From Aquimarina sp. Aq78 (lineage in GTDB: Bacteria; Bacteroidota; Bacteroidia; Flavobacteriales; Flavobacteriaceae): a stretch of DNA of 64,000 nucleotides. Below, in pieces: positions 1-10,477 of the stretch. The stretch is from positions 248,001 to 312,000 of the forward strand of contig NZ_OMKA01000001.1 of the NCBI RefSeq assembly GCF_900299525.1, written 5' to 3'. Positions within the stretch are counted from its first letter, which is position 1, and each line of letters opens with the position of its first letter. The position numbers and the translations under genes were made by a program. Below the pieces are notes generated by a model. It worked only from the letters and a program-made list of their open reading frames with translations, did no database searches and was not told the DNA's origin.

Positions 1-1
1 T

Positions 2-2905
2 TCCAGAAGTATGGCGCGAGAATTAGAAAAATCAACTATAGATTACGAATATCAGAATGTAGGAGATTGTACCTTTGGAACGCCAGTAGCCAATGCATTA
101 CCTTCTACACCACATATTTCCTATACAAATATATTTGTATTAGGAAATGGAGGACCTAACCTAAGTAATATAGCTAACTTTACTATTAATTGGGATTTAA
201 GGAATAAAGGGCTGTATCAATTCTCTATGTTAACTACAGATGGAGTCCCGGGATGGTATGTAGACTTATTAGGAAACATAAGCCACACTTTTGCAAATGC
301 AAATCCATCGGTAAAACTTAGCAATACCAGAATTCCTGGTTTAGACGGTGATTACTATGTAAATAAAGAGGGAGATAACTTTATTATGGTTTCCAAAAAT
401 AAAGGTTTCACCATCTATTTTAGTACATCATCTACCAGACCAGATTGTAGTGGAAGCGCTAATAATAATGACCCGATAGCAAGAATATCAGCTACACCCA
501 CTGCGGGAGTACCACCATTAACTGTGAGTTTTGATGCTTCTGCTTCTAGTGATCCGGATTCTGCAGATGAAATACTTACATTTTTCTGGAATTTTGGAGA
601 TGGATCTACTGCTACAGGAGAATTGGTTTCACACGAATTTGTAGCAGAAGGAGAGTATGATGTTGTTCTTACCGTAACCGATGAAGGAGGAAGAACCGGG
701 CAGGCAACAAAACGTATCAAAGTGAAAGAAGATATTGTTACACCTCCTGGATCTAACGAATACTATAACAGATTCAATGAATTAAAAGATGAATTCTATA
801 GTGTAAGTAATGGATATTTCAGTGCAGATGGTTCTCCACATCATTCTATTGAAACATTAATTGTTGAAGCACCAGATTATGGTCATGAATCTACAAGTGA
901 ATTGTATTCATACTGGTTACAGCTGGAAGTGATGGATGGAAAAATAAATGAGGACTGGTCCGGAGTTGGTGAAGTATGGGATGCAATGGAAAAATTTATT
1001 ATCCCAACCGTAGACGATCAACCTACCAATTCTGTTTATAACCCTTCAAAACCTGCGACCTATGCAGCAGAATTTCCAGATCCTAATATGTACCCATCAC
1101 CATTACAATTTGGTTTACCGGTAGGAGAGGATCCTGTTTCAGCAGATTTATCAGCGACCTATGGTGACCAGGTATATCAAATGCATTGGTTACTGGATAA
1201 CGATAATTTCTATGGATATGGTAATCGCGGAGATGGAACAAGTACGCCATCATATATCAATACGTTCCAGAGAGGTGAGCAGGAATCTGTTTTTGAAACT
1301 ATTCCACATCCATCATGGGAAGATTTTACATGGGGAGGCGAAGAAGGATTTTTACCCCTCTTTACAGGTGACCCTAATTATGCAAAGCAATGGAGATATA
1401 CCAGTGCACCAGATGCAGATGCCAGAGTAGTACAAGCGATGTATTGGGCACAAGAATATGCCAAAGAGCAAGGCATTACGCTTACAGACCATTTGGGTAA
1501 AGCGTCAAAAATGGGAGACTTTTTGAGATTAGCGATGTTTGACAAGTACTTTATGAAAATGGGTGCCGAGGGTCTTACTCCTGGAAAAGGATATGAAAGT
1601 GCGCATTATCTAATGTCCTGGTATGTTGCATGGGGTGGTGCAACACCTCCTGGAGAATGGGCGTGGAGAATTAGTTCTAGTCACTGTCATTTTGGATATC
1701 AAAACCCGGTTGCAGCATATGCATTGACCAATGTAAATGAGCTAAAACCTAAATCTCAAACAGGAGAAAATGACTGGAATACCAGTTTACAGAGAATGAT
1801 GGAGTTTTACACCTGGTTACAATCTAAAGAAGGTGCAATTGCGGGTGGAGCTACAAATAGCTGGAATGGAGATTATAGCCCATACCCGGCAGGTAAATCT
1901 AAATTCTATGGAATGGCTTACGATGATAATCCAGTATATCATGATCCAGGAAGTGGAACATGGTTTGGATGGCAAGCCTGGTCTATGGAGCGTGTAGCAG
2001 AATACTACTACATCACCAATGACAAAATGGCTAAAGATTTAATAGATAAATGGGCCACCTGGGTTAAAAGTGTAGTGAAACTAGTAGGAGATGATGATTT
2101 CGAAATTCCTTCAACACTCGAGTGGACAGGAGAACCAGATGATTGGAATGCTGCCAATCCAGGAAATAACAACAACCTTAGTGTTAAGGTGGTTAGCTAT
2201 GGTAAAGATTTAGGTATTGCAGCATCTACAGCAAAAGCATTGATCTATTATGCAGCTGCTACTCAGAAACACGCAGTATTAGATACAGAATCTCGCGATC
2301 TGGCAAAAGAAATACTGGATAGAATGTGGAACAAGTATAGAGATGATAAAGGAGTATCTGCACCAGAAACCAGAGGAGATTTTAATAGAATGTTTGAGCA
2401 GGAAGTATATGTTCCTTCTAATTATAGTGGTACAATGGCTAATGGTGATGAGATTAAGTCTGGAGTATCTTTCTTAGATATCAGATCAGGATATAAAAAT
2501 GATCCTGAGTTTGGAAGACTTGAAGAAATGTATAATTCTGGGCAAGAATATACACAACGTTACCATAGAAGCTGGGCTCAAATTGAAATAGCTCTTGCAA
2601 ATGCAGAATATGGACATTTCTTTTATGAGTCAGCAAATAAAAGTACTCCTGAAAAGAATCTAGGAATCAAAGTGAATCCTAATCCTGTATCAAGCTATGT
2701 AAATATTTCTGGAAATGCGAAGCTTACAAATGCTAAAGTAAAAGTTCTTGATATCGCAGGTAATGTAGTGATAACCAAATCTTTCAAGGATTTACAAAAC
2801 AGCGCTCAACTTTCGCTAGAGGGGCTTTCTACCGGGTTGTATATTATTGAAATTATCAATACAACTACTGGAGAAAAGTTCAGAGAAAAAATAATTAAAC
2901 GATAA
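2..2905 (+). CDS. Secreted GH48 cellulase-like enzyme with PKD and T9SS sorting domain (5' end outside window)
   Basis: The reading frame is open to the left edge and the first Met (base 11) is not followed by a signal peptide, so the N-terminus lies outside; residues here count from that Met. Order: a Cys-flanked module (C20 to C146) shared with the next gene, a PKD domain (about 152-242, WNFGDGS), a GH48 catalytic domain (about 250-875), and a T9SS type A sorting domain (about 885-964). GH48 is supported by [13 protein letters not shown]-like sequence ([17 protein letters not shown] here), NGYFS and MEKFIIPT. E286 and E297 are 11 residues apart, as are the two catalytic-site glutamates E44 and E55 recalled for Cel48F. 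GH48 enzymes are mostly processive cellobiohydrolases; chitin-active members exist, so the substrate is inferred, supported by the CBM3 in the neighbouring protein. Confidence 0.9.
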   Translation, partial: SRSMARELEKSTIDYEYQNVGDCTFGTPVANALPSTPHISYTNIFVLGNGGPNLSNIANFTINWDLRNKGLYQFSMLTTDGVPGWYVDLLGNISHTFANANPSVKLSNTRIPGLDGDYYVNKEGDNFIMVSKNKGFTIYFSTSSTRPDCSGSANNNDPIARISATPTAGVPPLTVSFDASASSDPDSADEILTFFWNFGDGSTATGELVSHEFVAEGEYDVVLTVTDEGGRTGQATKRIKVKEDIVTPPGSNEYYNRFNELKDEFYSVSNGYFSADGSPHHSIETLIVEAPDYGHESTSELYSYWLQLEVMDGKINEDWSGVGEVWDAMEKFIIPTVDDQPTNSVYNPSKPATYAAEFPDPNMYPSPLQFGLPVGEDPVSADLSATYGDQVYQMHWLLDNDNFYGYGNRGDGTSTPSYINTFQRGEQESVFETIPHPSWEDFTWGGEEGFLPLFTGDPNYAKQWRYTSAPDADARVVQAMYWAQEYAKEQGITLTDHLGKASKMGDFLRLAMFDKYFMKMGAEGLTPGKGYESAHYLMSWYVAWGGATPPGEWAWRISSSHCHFGYQNPVAAYALTNVNELKPKSQTGENDWNTSLQRMMEFYTWLQSKEGAIAGGATNSWNGDYSPYPAGKSKFYGMAYDDNPVYHDPGSGTWFGWQAWSMERVAEYYYITNDKMAKDLIDKWATWVKSVVKLVGDDDFEIPSTLEWTGEPDDWNAANPGNNNNLSVKVVSYGKDLGIAASTAKALIYYAAATQKHAVLDTESRDLAKEILDRMWNKYRDDKGVSAPETRGDFNRMFEQEVYVPSNYSGTMANGDEIKSGVSFLDIRSGYKNDPEFGRLEEMYNSGQEYTQRYHRSWAQIEIALANAEYGHFFYESANKSTPEKNLGIKVNPNPVSSYVNISGNAKLTNAKVKVLDIAGNVVITKSFKDLQNSAQLSLEGLSTGLYIIEIINTTTGEKFREKIIKR

Positions 2906-2920
2906 TTATTTGAGTATCAT

Positions 2921-2948
2921 AGAGAGGCACAATACGATGTGTCTCTCT
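2921..2948 (+). terminator. Hairpin after the GH48 gene
   Basis: An 11-bp stem (2921-2931 with 2938-2948, one G-U pair) and a 6-nt loop lie 15 bases after the stop codon. The T-tract is poor. The rest of the gap to 3230 is AT-rich and I see no gene or clear promoter in it. Confidence 0.6.
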
Positions 2949-3230
2949 ATTCTACTTAAGTAAAATACTATAGAATATACGTAATGATAGTTACTGTATA
3001 CCAATCACTATTCTAATATAAATCAGATCAAAAAATGAAATATATGAATATGGTGCGATACCAATAGTTTAGAATTCAATTTCTCAAAAGAGATAAAATA
3101 TGTATAGAAGTATGTATTTCTGTTGAAAAATTTAATGATAAAGTAATAAAGCACTATTGTATTCTGATTATTCGATGATTGAAAGAGATGTTATATAGCG
3201 TATGTAATGATAATTCGTATGGTAAAGTAA

Positions 3231-6200
3231 ATGCTATCAGACCTCAAACACAATACACGTAAACAAATGAAAACTAAACAAAGATTATATCGTAAATGGT
3301 TAGCCATTATGACATCAAAAGGACTATGGTTATTATATGCTTCAGCTATTTTGATATCGTTTGGCCTGGCTAAAAAGATGACCGAGTCCTATGATGGGAC
3401 TTCAGGTCCGTCGATGACTACGCAAACATGGCCTGCAGGTACTTTTTTATCAAATTTTCCCCAAGGCGACAGGATTAATACATACCATCGTAATTATTTG
3501 ATGATAGCCGGCCAGGAAGGAACAGGGATATGGGATGTTTCTAACCCTACAGATCCTAAGAGGCTTCAGTTTGATGGAGCTGGAAATAATGGACATCGAT
3601 GGTGGAAAATGGGTGATTTGTATTATAGAGAATACTCTGTGCCAGAAGTAGCAGGATCAGGATATAAATACCTTGATCTTTCGAATATGTTAGAAAGAAA
3701 ACCAATCACTTCCTCAGACGCTTTATATACGGTTAAAGATAATCAACCTCATTATGATAATTTAGAAACATTTCCGCACACTATAGATGGCGATAGGGTG
3801 TATGATATGAGAAGCGGAGAAGAGGTGGGTAAAATACCAATTGCCGCAACTCTGCCAGATATAGTACTTCGTTTAGGGAATTATGTTTTTTATGCTCCCC
3901 AGAGTGGAGAAATAAAAGTATTTGACTTTGGAGATCCGAAAAATATAAAATTTCTGGGTGCTTTTGGAGGCGGAGTGCCCCATGAGCAATATAGTACTGG
4001 TTTTCAGGTGTGGAGAAATTATTTGATTTATATGAGTGGAAATGAGGGGAGTAATACATTGGTAGCTTTTGATATAAGCGACCCTACTAATGTAAAACAT
4101 GGTTTTAATATCTCCTCAGATGATATTACCCTTGGGCGTTATATGATTTTTAAAGATGAATTTGGTTTTACAGGAAGGTTTGACAGAGGAGTAAAATACA
4201 ATTTTGAAAAAATGCGTGTTGAGCAAGAGTTTTTTCCTCCTTCTGATGATGAGACCTTACAGTTGTTAGATAATCAATGGATGCCTATTGGACATATCTT
4301 AGTTGCAAGCGGGGATGGTAAGACTTCTATTTTTTCCCACCAGGATGATCTGGATACCCGTCCACCAACCGTAGGACATCATTTTCCAGTATCAGGAGCA
4401 ACAAATCAACCGGTAGATACAACCATTGGTTTTGTAATCAATGAAATCCTTGATGATAATTCACTTAATGATAAAACGATACAAGTAAGCCCATTAGGAG
4501 GAGATCCTATTATAGGTGATGTTACTTCGACTTCTTATCATGTAATTAACTATGCTCCACGTGAAAAATTATTACCGAATACAACGTATGAAGTGAAATT
4601 TGTAGCTGGAGGGGTTAAAGATGCCGTAGGTAATGGGATTAAAGAATATGTGTTTTATTTTACAACAGGAGGAGACGCTTCAAATAAGTCACCAGAAATT
4701 ACCAGTATAGATAGTAATATGCCATCACCTGTAGGATTGGGAGATACAGTTGAGTTTGTAGCAAATGCATCTGATCCTGATGGAAACTCGATGAGTTACC
4801 GTTGGGATTTTGGTGATGGTACTCCCAAAACCGATTGGATAGGAGAAAAAACGTCACATACTTTTACCGAGGCAGGAAATTATTTGCTACAAGTACAGGT
4901 ATCTGATAACAATGGCGGGTTTTCTGTGTTTTCAAAATCATTAACGATTGTAGAAACATTAACAGCTAGTCTACCTACACAATCTGCTCCAATTGCAGTA
5001 GATGAAAATAGAAGAGTTATTTGGTCGGTTAATCCGGATAATAATACCATAACCTTAATTAATGCAGATGATTTATCTGTAATCAAAGAAGTAAGTACAG
5101 GGATTGATCCGGTGAATGTTGCAGTAGACTCAGATGGAAATTCGTGGATAACTTGTAGAGATTCTGATGAGATATACGTACTTAAAGCGAATGGTACGAT
5201 ACATGCAAAAATCCCTTTACCTAAAGGTTCTCGTCCATTTGGAATTGTTTTTACGCCAGATCAAAGCCGATGTTTTGTATCTACTTACGGATCAGGGAAA
5301 ATTTTGGAAATATCCCCGGTAACTCAGCAAATAACTGCGACACTTACTATAGGGCAAACACCAAGAGCATTAGCAGTAACAGGCGATGGAAAAGAATTGC
5401 TGGTAACCCGGTTTATATCCCCAGATGAAGAAGGACAGGTTTGGAAAATAGATTTAGAAACATTTAGGCTTACCCATACAATTACATTACCCATAGATGA
5501 TTTTACCGTAGATAATGGAAACGAAGGTAGAGGAGTTCCCAATTATGTGTCTGGGATTAGTATACACCCGAATAATAAATCGGCTTGGTCTGTAGCAAAA
5601 AAGGATAATATTTTAAGAGGCCTTTCTCGTGATGGAAAACCACTTCCTTTTGATAATGCAGTACGAACCGCAATAGCATCTATTGATTTATCTACAAATA
5701 CAGAAAAACTAGCTTCACGATTAGATATTGATAATCATGGGCAACCTTCTTCTGCACTTTTTACCCCAACAGGAAACCTTCTTTTTCTTACAATGCAGGG
5801 GAATAATAGAATTGTGGTAATTGATCCACAAAAGGGACTAGAACTCATCAAAAAAGATGTAGGTAGTGCTCCCCAGGGAATGGTAATTGATAAAAAAACA
5901 AATCGTCTTTTTGTCAAAAATTTTATGAGTAGAGATATTACGGTATTTGATGCAAAAAAAATGATCGAATCAGGAAATACCTCTTTAGAAAAAATAGCCA
6001 CAGTAAAAACGGTTACGAATGAAAAATTAAGTACAACAGTATTAAAAGGAAAGCAAATATTTTATAATGCTGCTGACTTGAGAATGGGAACCGATGGATA
6101 TATTAGTTGCGCTAGTTGTCATATTGATGGCGCTCAGGATGGCCGTAATTGGGATTTTACCGATAGAGGAGAAGGAGTACGAAATACAATTTCTTTGGTC

Positions 6201-9200
6201 GGAAGAGCAGGAACAGAGCATGGTAGAGTACATTGGAGTGCCAATTTTGATGAGATCCAGGATTTTGAAAATGATATTCGTTTTCATTTTAAAGGTCGTG
6301 GATTTATGAAAGACAGTGACTTTAACAAAGGAACAACAGGACTTTCTCTGGGAGATCCTAAACAAGGGAAGTCGGCAGATTTAGACGCACTGACCGCTTA
6401 TATAGAATCCCTGAATACTTTTGACCCCAGCCCATATCGAAAAGCAAATGGAGCCTTGACGAATAATGCGGTAGCCGGAAAAGGAATATTTAAAAACTTA
6501 CAATGCGCTTCTTGCCACGGTGGAAATAATTTTACCGATAGTAAAAGTGGAAAAATGCATGATGTAGGTACGATAACAACGAATAGTGGTAACCGCTTAG
6601 GGAAAAAATTACTAGGGATTGACACCCCTACATTACGAGATGTGTGGGCTACAGCCCCTTATTTGCATACTGGAGCTGCTGCAACTATAGAAGAAGTATT
6701 TACCACCTATAATACTAATGATGCACATGCAGCTACTTCTGGTCTTAGTCAATCAGATTTCAATAAATTAATAGCATATATCAAACAGATTGATGGCTCA
6801 GAACCGGCTATAGAACAATCACAAGTTGTAAAAATGGCATCTCCAAAAGCAGGAACAAGCATAGAGAAGTCTGATCCTGTGAAATTAAGTGTAAATACAA
6901 ATATAAATGGGGTTACCAAAATTGAATATTATATTGATGGTGAATTATTGGGAGAAGTGAATGCTGCTCCTTTTGAAATGAATTGGAACCCTGTACTATG
7001 GAAAGCATATAAGATTTCTGCAAAAGTATTTTATAATCAAGGAAATACTGCTTCTCTAACTCCAGAAATAAAAGTAAAATATAAGAAGCAAATAAAAGTA
7101 ATGTTTGTAGTGGGAGATGATAAAAAACTAACTCCCGAAGATCAAAAGATAAAATCACGTTTAGAACAGCGATTAGGGTTTAAAATACTCCTGTTTTCTG
7201 ATGAAAAAGTGAGTCGCCCAGAAATGGCAAATCCGTATGATATGGTACTTGTCTCTTCTTCTGTCGATCCGGGAGTACTTGGAAACGATTTAGAATCTGC
7301 AGTGGTGCCTATTATGACCTGGGATCCTTTTATGTATGGAAAACTGAAACTCACTTCGGGAAATATCAATTCTGGATTTGGATTTACACAACAAGCGTAT
7401 CCAAAAGTGACAATTGCTAATGCTAATCACCCTCTTGCCGCTGGACTAAACGCAGGAAAGACAGCGTTGTATAAAATTACGCAACGTATGCCTTTTGGTA
7501 AACCCACAGAAAATGCTGTGACTATTGCCAAAGTAGGGAATCAACCTATTCTTTTTGGTTATGAGGCAGGAATGTCACTTCCATCCAGGAGGCTAGCTTT
7601 TCCACTTAGGGATCAATTTATGCACCTGCTCACCGATAATGGATGGGAACTTTTTGATGCAGGAGTATTATGGACGTTGCACGGAGGGGATGCACAAACA
7701 CCGGTACGACCCTTACCAGATATTCATTTTAAGTCACCTTCTGACGGTGAACTGGTAAATACACCATTAAAAATAAAATTTGATACTGAAGGATGGAACC
7801 TTCCATCTAATTTGTACAAGTTGAGGTTCAAAATTGACGGAAAAGATCGAGGGCTGATTACTAGCGAAGGTGTTTTTACCGATGGTACTGTTTTGTCTGA
7901 AGGGCCACATAAATTGGTATTACAGATGGAACGTAGTAATAATTCGGTTTTGGATTTAAAAGATGAAATCACAGTAATCGTTACAAAAGATCCTCTTCCA
8001 GAACGACCAACAGCTATTATCCAGTCCCCGATTAACGGAAGTGTCTTAAAGCCTAGCTTTGATGTTAAATTTAGCACCTATAAATGGGATATTAAACCAG
8101 GAGGGAAGCATGTACGATACTATATTGATGGTATAGAAAAGGATGCTGTTTATACAATCGAACCCATTTCAATACAAAATCTTGAAGATGGAGATCATAA
8201 GATAAAATTAGTATTGATGGATGAAAACGGAAACCCTTCTGGTGATCCGGGAATAGTTAATATAACGGTAGATAAAAGTATCATAGATTTACCAGATACT
8301 CCTTTTAGAGTAGAATATTATGATAATACCCAAAATGTAAATTCTTCAGAAATAAAACCTGTATTTCAGATTGTAAGTGATTCTACCAAAGCAATACCAT
8401 ATTCAGAATTCAAAATGCGATATTGGTATACACCCGAGCATACTGCGGGAATGAGTTTTGGAATAGATTATACTTCGATTAGTGGAGTAAACGGAAAATT
8501 TAAAACCAAAGGAGAGGAGAAGTATGTTGAAATAAGTTTTAGTGGGTCTTCAGGAAAATTGCCTGCAAAAGGAAAATCTGGTGAAATAAAAACAAGAATC
8601 CATCATGCAGGGTACCTGACTCATAATCAGTCTAATGATCACTCCTATGATGCTAGTAAAAAAACCTTAAAACCTCATGTCAAAGCAACTTTATATCATA
8701 AAGGAAAATTAGTATGGGGTATGGAGCCTAAAGACGAATCTGGTACACCAGTTGCGGTGATATCGACAAGTACGACCAGCGGAAAAAAACCTTTGGAAGT
8801 ACGTTTTGATGCTTCGGGATCCAGTGACCCCGATGGAGATTTGTTGACCTATACTTGGGATTTTGGAAATGGAGAAACTTCTGTAGAAATGGCTCCTGTA
8901 GTTATGTATACAGAAATAGGATCATATTTGGTAAGTCTTTCTGTAAGTGATGGTATTCATACTTCGGTAGTAGCAACAGAAACAATAACCGTTATTGATG
9001 ATAATAGTAGTCCTATTGCTGATTTCACAGCTGACCCTACTATAGGTGTAGCACCATTACTTGTTAGTTTAGATGGATCTTCTTCATCAGACCCGGATGG
9101 AGATACGCTTACACATACCTGGGATTTTGGAAATGGAAAAACAGGTACGGGAACTACAGTTACTCATGAATATGATACTGTAGGTGATTATGTATTACAA

Positions 9201-10226
9201 CTTACTGTAAGTGACGGTAAAAAGGAAGCGCATAAAACAATAACTATAAAAGTAAGTGATGGCAAACCGATAGCTTCTTTTACTGCTGATCCCGAAAGTG
9301 GAATAAGTCCTTTATTGGTCAATTTTGATGCGTCATCATCGGTTGATCCTTCTGGAGGAGTATTAAGTTATAGTTGGGACTTAGGAAATGGAGTAACATC
9401 AATATCTAAAACCCCATCTGCTACATACACAGTTCCTGAAGAGGTGAATATTACACTTACTGTGACTAACCAATTAGGAAAAACAGATACAGTAAGCAAA
9501 GTTATTAAAGTGATTGATGGAACTGTTGGTTGTAATTTTGGTGTACCTCTGGATACGGCATTGCCTTCTTTAAATCAGCAATATGATACGATTCATGTTT
9601 TAGGAGACGACGGACCTAATTTGGATAATATTAAGAGCTTAACGATAAATTGGGATTCGAACAATAATGGTCTATATCAGTTTTCTTTGAATACAAATAA
9701 TGGAACACCTGACTGGTATGTGGATTTGTTGCAAAAAGTGACTCATAGTTTTAATGCTCCAAAACCAGAAGTGCAGTTGAGTACTACAGGAATTAACGGT
9801 TTAGATGGATCATATTATGCTACTACAGATGAAGGAAACCTTGTATTAGTATCAAAAAACAATAATTTCACCTTGTATTGCAGTACATCATCTACACCTC
9901 CTGATTGTCAAGCTACTAATTTGGTAAATGAAAACACATCTTTTCTGAATAGGTACATACGCTTAAGTTCGATTAAAAAAGGTACTGCTATTAAGATTAG
10001 CCCTAACCCTGTTAGAAATAAGCTATTTCTACATAGTTTCGAAAACCTTCAAGGAAGCAAAATTACGATTACGAATATAACAGGAGATGTCATAAAAGAA
10101 GATGTGATTCATGAAAACAGTAAAGAAGTAATAATCGATGTAAACCAACTAGATCCCGGCTTTTATCTAGTCATTATAACCACACTTAATAGAGAGAAAA
10201 AAGCCATGAAGTTCATTATTGAATGA
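3231..10226 (+). CDS. Giant secreted di-haem cytochrome c peroxidase-like protein with CBM3, PKD and T9SS domains
   Basis: 2331 residues. Seen in order: a membrane/signal segment (about 30-48), an LVIVD-type beta-propeller (60-370), an Ig-like SbsA domain (375-482), PKD (485-575), a YncE-like propeller (575-920), a di-haem cytochrome region with CASCH at 960-964 and 1092-1096 and the peroxidase/MauG-like TAPYLHTGA, an Ig-like domain, a ThuA/amidotransferase-like fold (1287-1485), two Ig-like domains, a CBM3 (about 1689-1835; FRVEYYDN, QSNDHSYD, GKLVWGMEP), three PKD domains, the Cys-flanked module shared with the GH48 protein (2100-2225), and a T9SS sorting domain (2252-2331). Inferred role: redox chemistry held on crystalline cellulose or a similar polymer. 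Haem attachment must occur in the periplasm before T9SS export. A start at Met13 (3267) is equally possible. It probably works with the upstream GH48 enzyme. Confidence 0.88.
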   Translation: MLSDLKHNTRKQMKTKQRLYRKWLAIMTSKGLWLLYASAILISFGLAKKMTESYDGTSGPSMTTQTWPAGTFLSNFPQGDRINTYHRNYLMIAGQEGTGIWDVSNPTDPKRLQFDGAGNNGHRWWKMGDLYYREYSVPEVAGSGYKYLDLSNMLERKPITSSDALYTVKDNQPHYDNLETFPHTIDGDRVYDMRSGEEVGKIPIAATLPDIVLRLGNYVFYAPQSGEIKVFDFGDPKNIKFLGAFGGGVPHEQYSTGFQVWRNYLIYMSGNEGSNTLVAFDISDPTNVKHGFNISSDDITLGRYMIFKDEFGFTGRFDRGVKYNFEKMRVEQEFFPPSDDETLQLLDNQWMPIGHILVASGDGKTSIFSHQDDLDTRPPTVGHHFPVSGATNQPVDTTIGFVINEILDDNSLNDKTIQVSPLGGDPIIGDVTSTSYHVINYAPREKLLPNTTYEVKFVAGGVKDAVGNGIKEYVFYFTTGGDASNKSPEITSIDSNMPSPVGLGDTVEFVANASDPDGNSMSYRWDFGDGTPKTDWIGEKTSHTFTEAGNYLLQVQVSDNNGGFSVFSKSLTIVETLTASLPTQSAPIAVDENRRVIWSVNPDNNTITLINADDLSVIKEVSTGIDPVNVAVDSDGNSWITCRDSDEIYVLKANGTIHAKIPLPKGSRPFGIVFTPDQSRCFVSTYGSGKILEISPVTQQITATLTIGQTPRALAVTGDGKELLVTRFISPDEEGQVWKIDLETFRLTHTITLPIDDFTVDNGNEGRGVPNYVSGISIHPNNKSAWSVAKKDNILRGLSRDGKPLPFDNAVRTAIASIDLSTNTEKLASRLDIDNHGQPSSALFTPTGNLLFLTMQGNNRIVVIDPQKGLELIKKDVGSAPQGMVIDKKTNRLFVKNFMSRDITVFDAKKMIESGNTSLEKIATVKTVTNEKLSTTVLKGKQIFYNAADLRMGTDGYISCASCHIDGAQDGRNWDFTDRGEGVRNTISLVGRAGTEHGRVHWSANFDEIQDFENDIRFHFKGRGFMKDSDFNKGTTGLSLGDPKQGKSADLDALTAYIESLNTFDPSPYRKANGALTNNAVAGKGIFKNLQCASCHGGNNFTDSKSGKMHDVGTITTNSGNRLGKKLLGIDTPTLRDVWATAPYLHTGAAATIEEVFTTYNTNDAHAATSGLSQSDFNKLIAYIKQIDGSEPAIEQSQVVKMASPKAGTSIEKSDPVKLSVNTNINGVTKIEYYIDGELLGEVNAAPFEMNWNPVLWKAYKISAKVFYNQGNTASLTPEIKVKYKKQIKVMFVVGDDKKLTPEDQKIKSRLEQRLGFKILLFSDEKVSRPEMANPYDMVLVSSSVDPGVLGNDLESAVVPIMTWDPFMYGKLKLTSGNINSGFGFTQQAYPKVTIANANHPLAAGLNAGKTALYKITQRMPFGKPTENAVTIAKVGNQPILFGYEAGMSLPSRRLAFPLRDQFMHLLTDNGWELFDAGVLWTLHGGDAQTPVRPLPDIHFKSPSDGELVNTPLKIKFDTEGWNLPSNLYKLRFKIDGKDRGLITSEGVFTDGTVLSEGPHKLVLQMERSNNSVLDLKDEITVIVTKDPLPERPTAIIQSPINGSVLKPSFDVKFSTYKWDIKPGGKHVRYYIDGIEKDAVYTIEPISIQNLEDGDHKIKLVLMDENGNPSGDPGIVNITVDKSIIDLPDTPFRVEYYDNTQNVNSSEIKPVFQIVSDSTKAIPYSEFKMRYWYTPEHTAGMSFGIDYTSISGVNGKFKTKGEEKYVEISFSGSSGKLPAKGKSGEIKTRIHHAGYLTHNQSNDHSYDASKKTLKPHVKATLYHKGKLVWGMEPKDESGTPVAVISTSTTSGKKPLEVRFDASGSSDPDGDLLTYTWDFGNGETSVEMAPVVMYTEIGSYLVSLSVSDGIHTSVVATETITVIDDNSSPIADFTADPTIGVAPLLVSLDGSSSSDPDGDTLTHTWDFGNGKTGTGTTVTHEYDTVGDYVLQLTVSDGKKEAHKTITIKVSDGKPIASFTADPESGISPLLVNFDASSSVDPSGGVLSYSWDLGNGVTSISKTPSATYTVPEEVNITLTVTNQLGKTDTVSKVIKVIDGTVGCNFGVPLDTALPSLNQQYDTIHVLGDDGPNLDNIKSLTINWDSNNNGLYQFSLNTNNGTPDWYVDLLQKVTHSFNAPKPEVQLSTTGINGLDGSYYATTDEGNLVLVSKNNNFTLYCSTSSTPPDCQATNLVNENTSFLNRYIRLSSIKKGTAIKISPNPVRNKLFLHSFENLQGSKITITNITGDVIKEDVIHENSKEVIIDVNQLDPGFYLVIITTLNREKKAMKFIIE

Positions 10227-10246
10227 TGCATTTTTGTTTAGAGAGA

Positions 10247-10280
10247 AAAGAGAGAGGTAAAACTCTCTCTTTTTATTTTT
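10247..10280 (+). terminator. Rho-independent terminator of the cytochrome/CBM3 gene
   Basis: A perfect 10-bp stem AAAGAGAGAG/CTCTCTCTTT (10247-10256 and 10263-10272) with loop GTAAAA, followed by a T-rich run, 20 bases after the stop. Confidence 0.85.
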
Positions 10281-10399
10281 AGTAATGAAATACCAATACT
10301 CTCAATAATGATTTTTAATAGATTTATCATTGTCCCAATCCAATCGATAAAGCTTTAAACTAATTAGAATTGTACATATGAACAGGTGAGATAGGAAGG

Positions 10400-10447
10400 A
10401 AGAATAAAAAATAAACCCTTGACTCATCTTTATAAGCCAAGGGTTTA
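10400..10447 (-). terminator. Terminator of the minus-strand surface-protein operon
   Basis: A perfect 10-bp inverted repeat TAAACCCTTG/CAAGGGTTTA (10412-10421 and 10438-10447). Read on the minus strand it is followed by a run of T (plus-strand A-run at 10405-10411). It lies about 30 bases beyond the last gene of the operon. Confidence 0.85.
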
Positions 10448-10477
10448 TTAATCTATACATAGATAGCAATCTACCTA

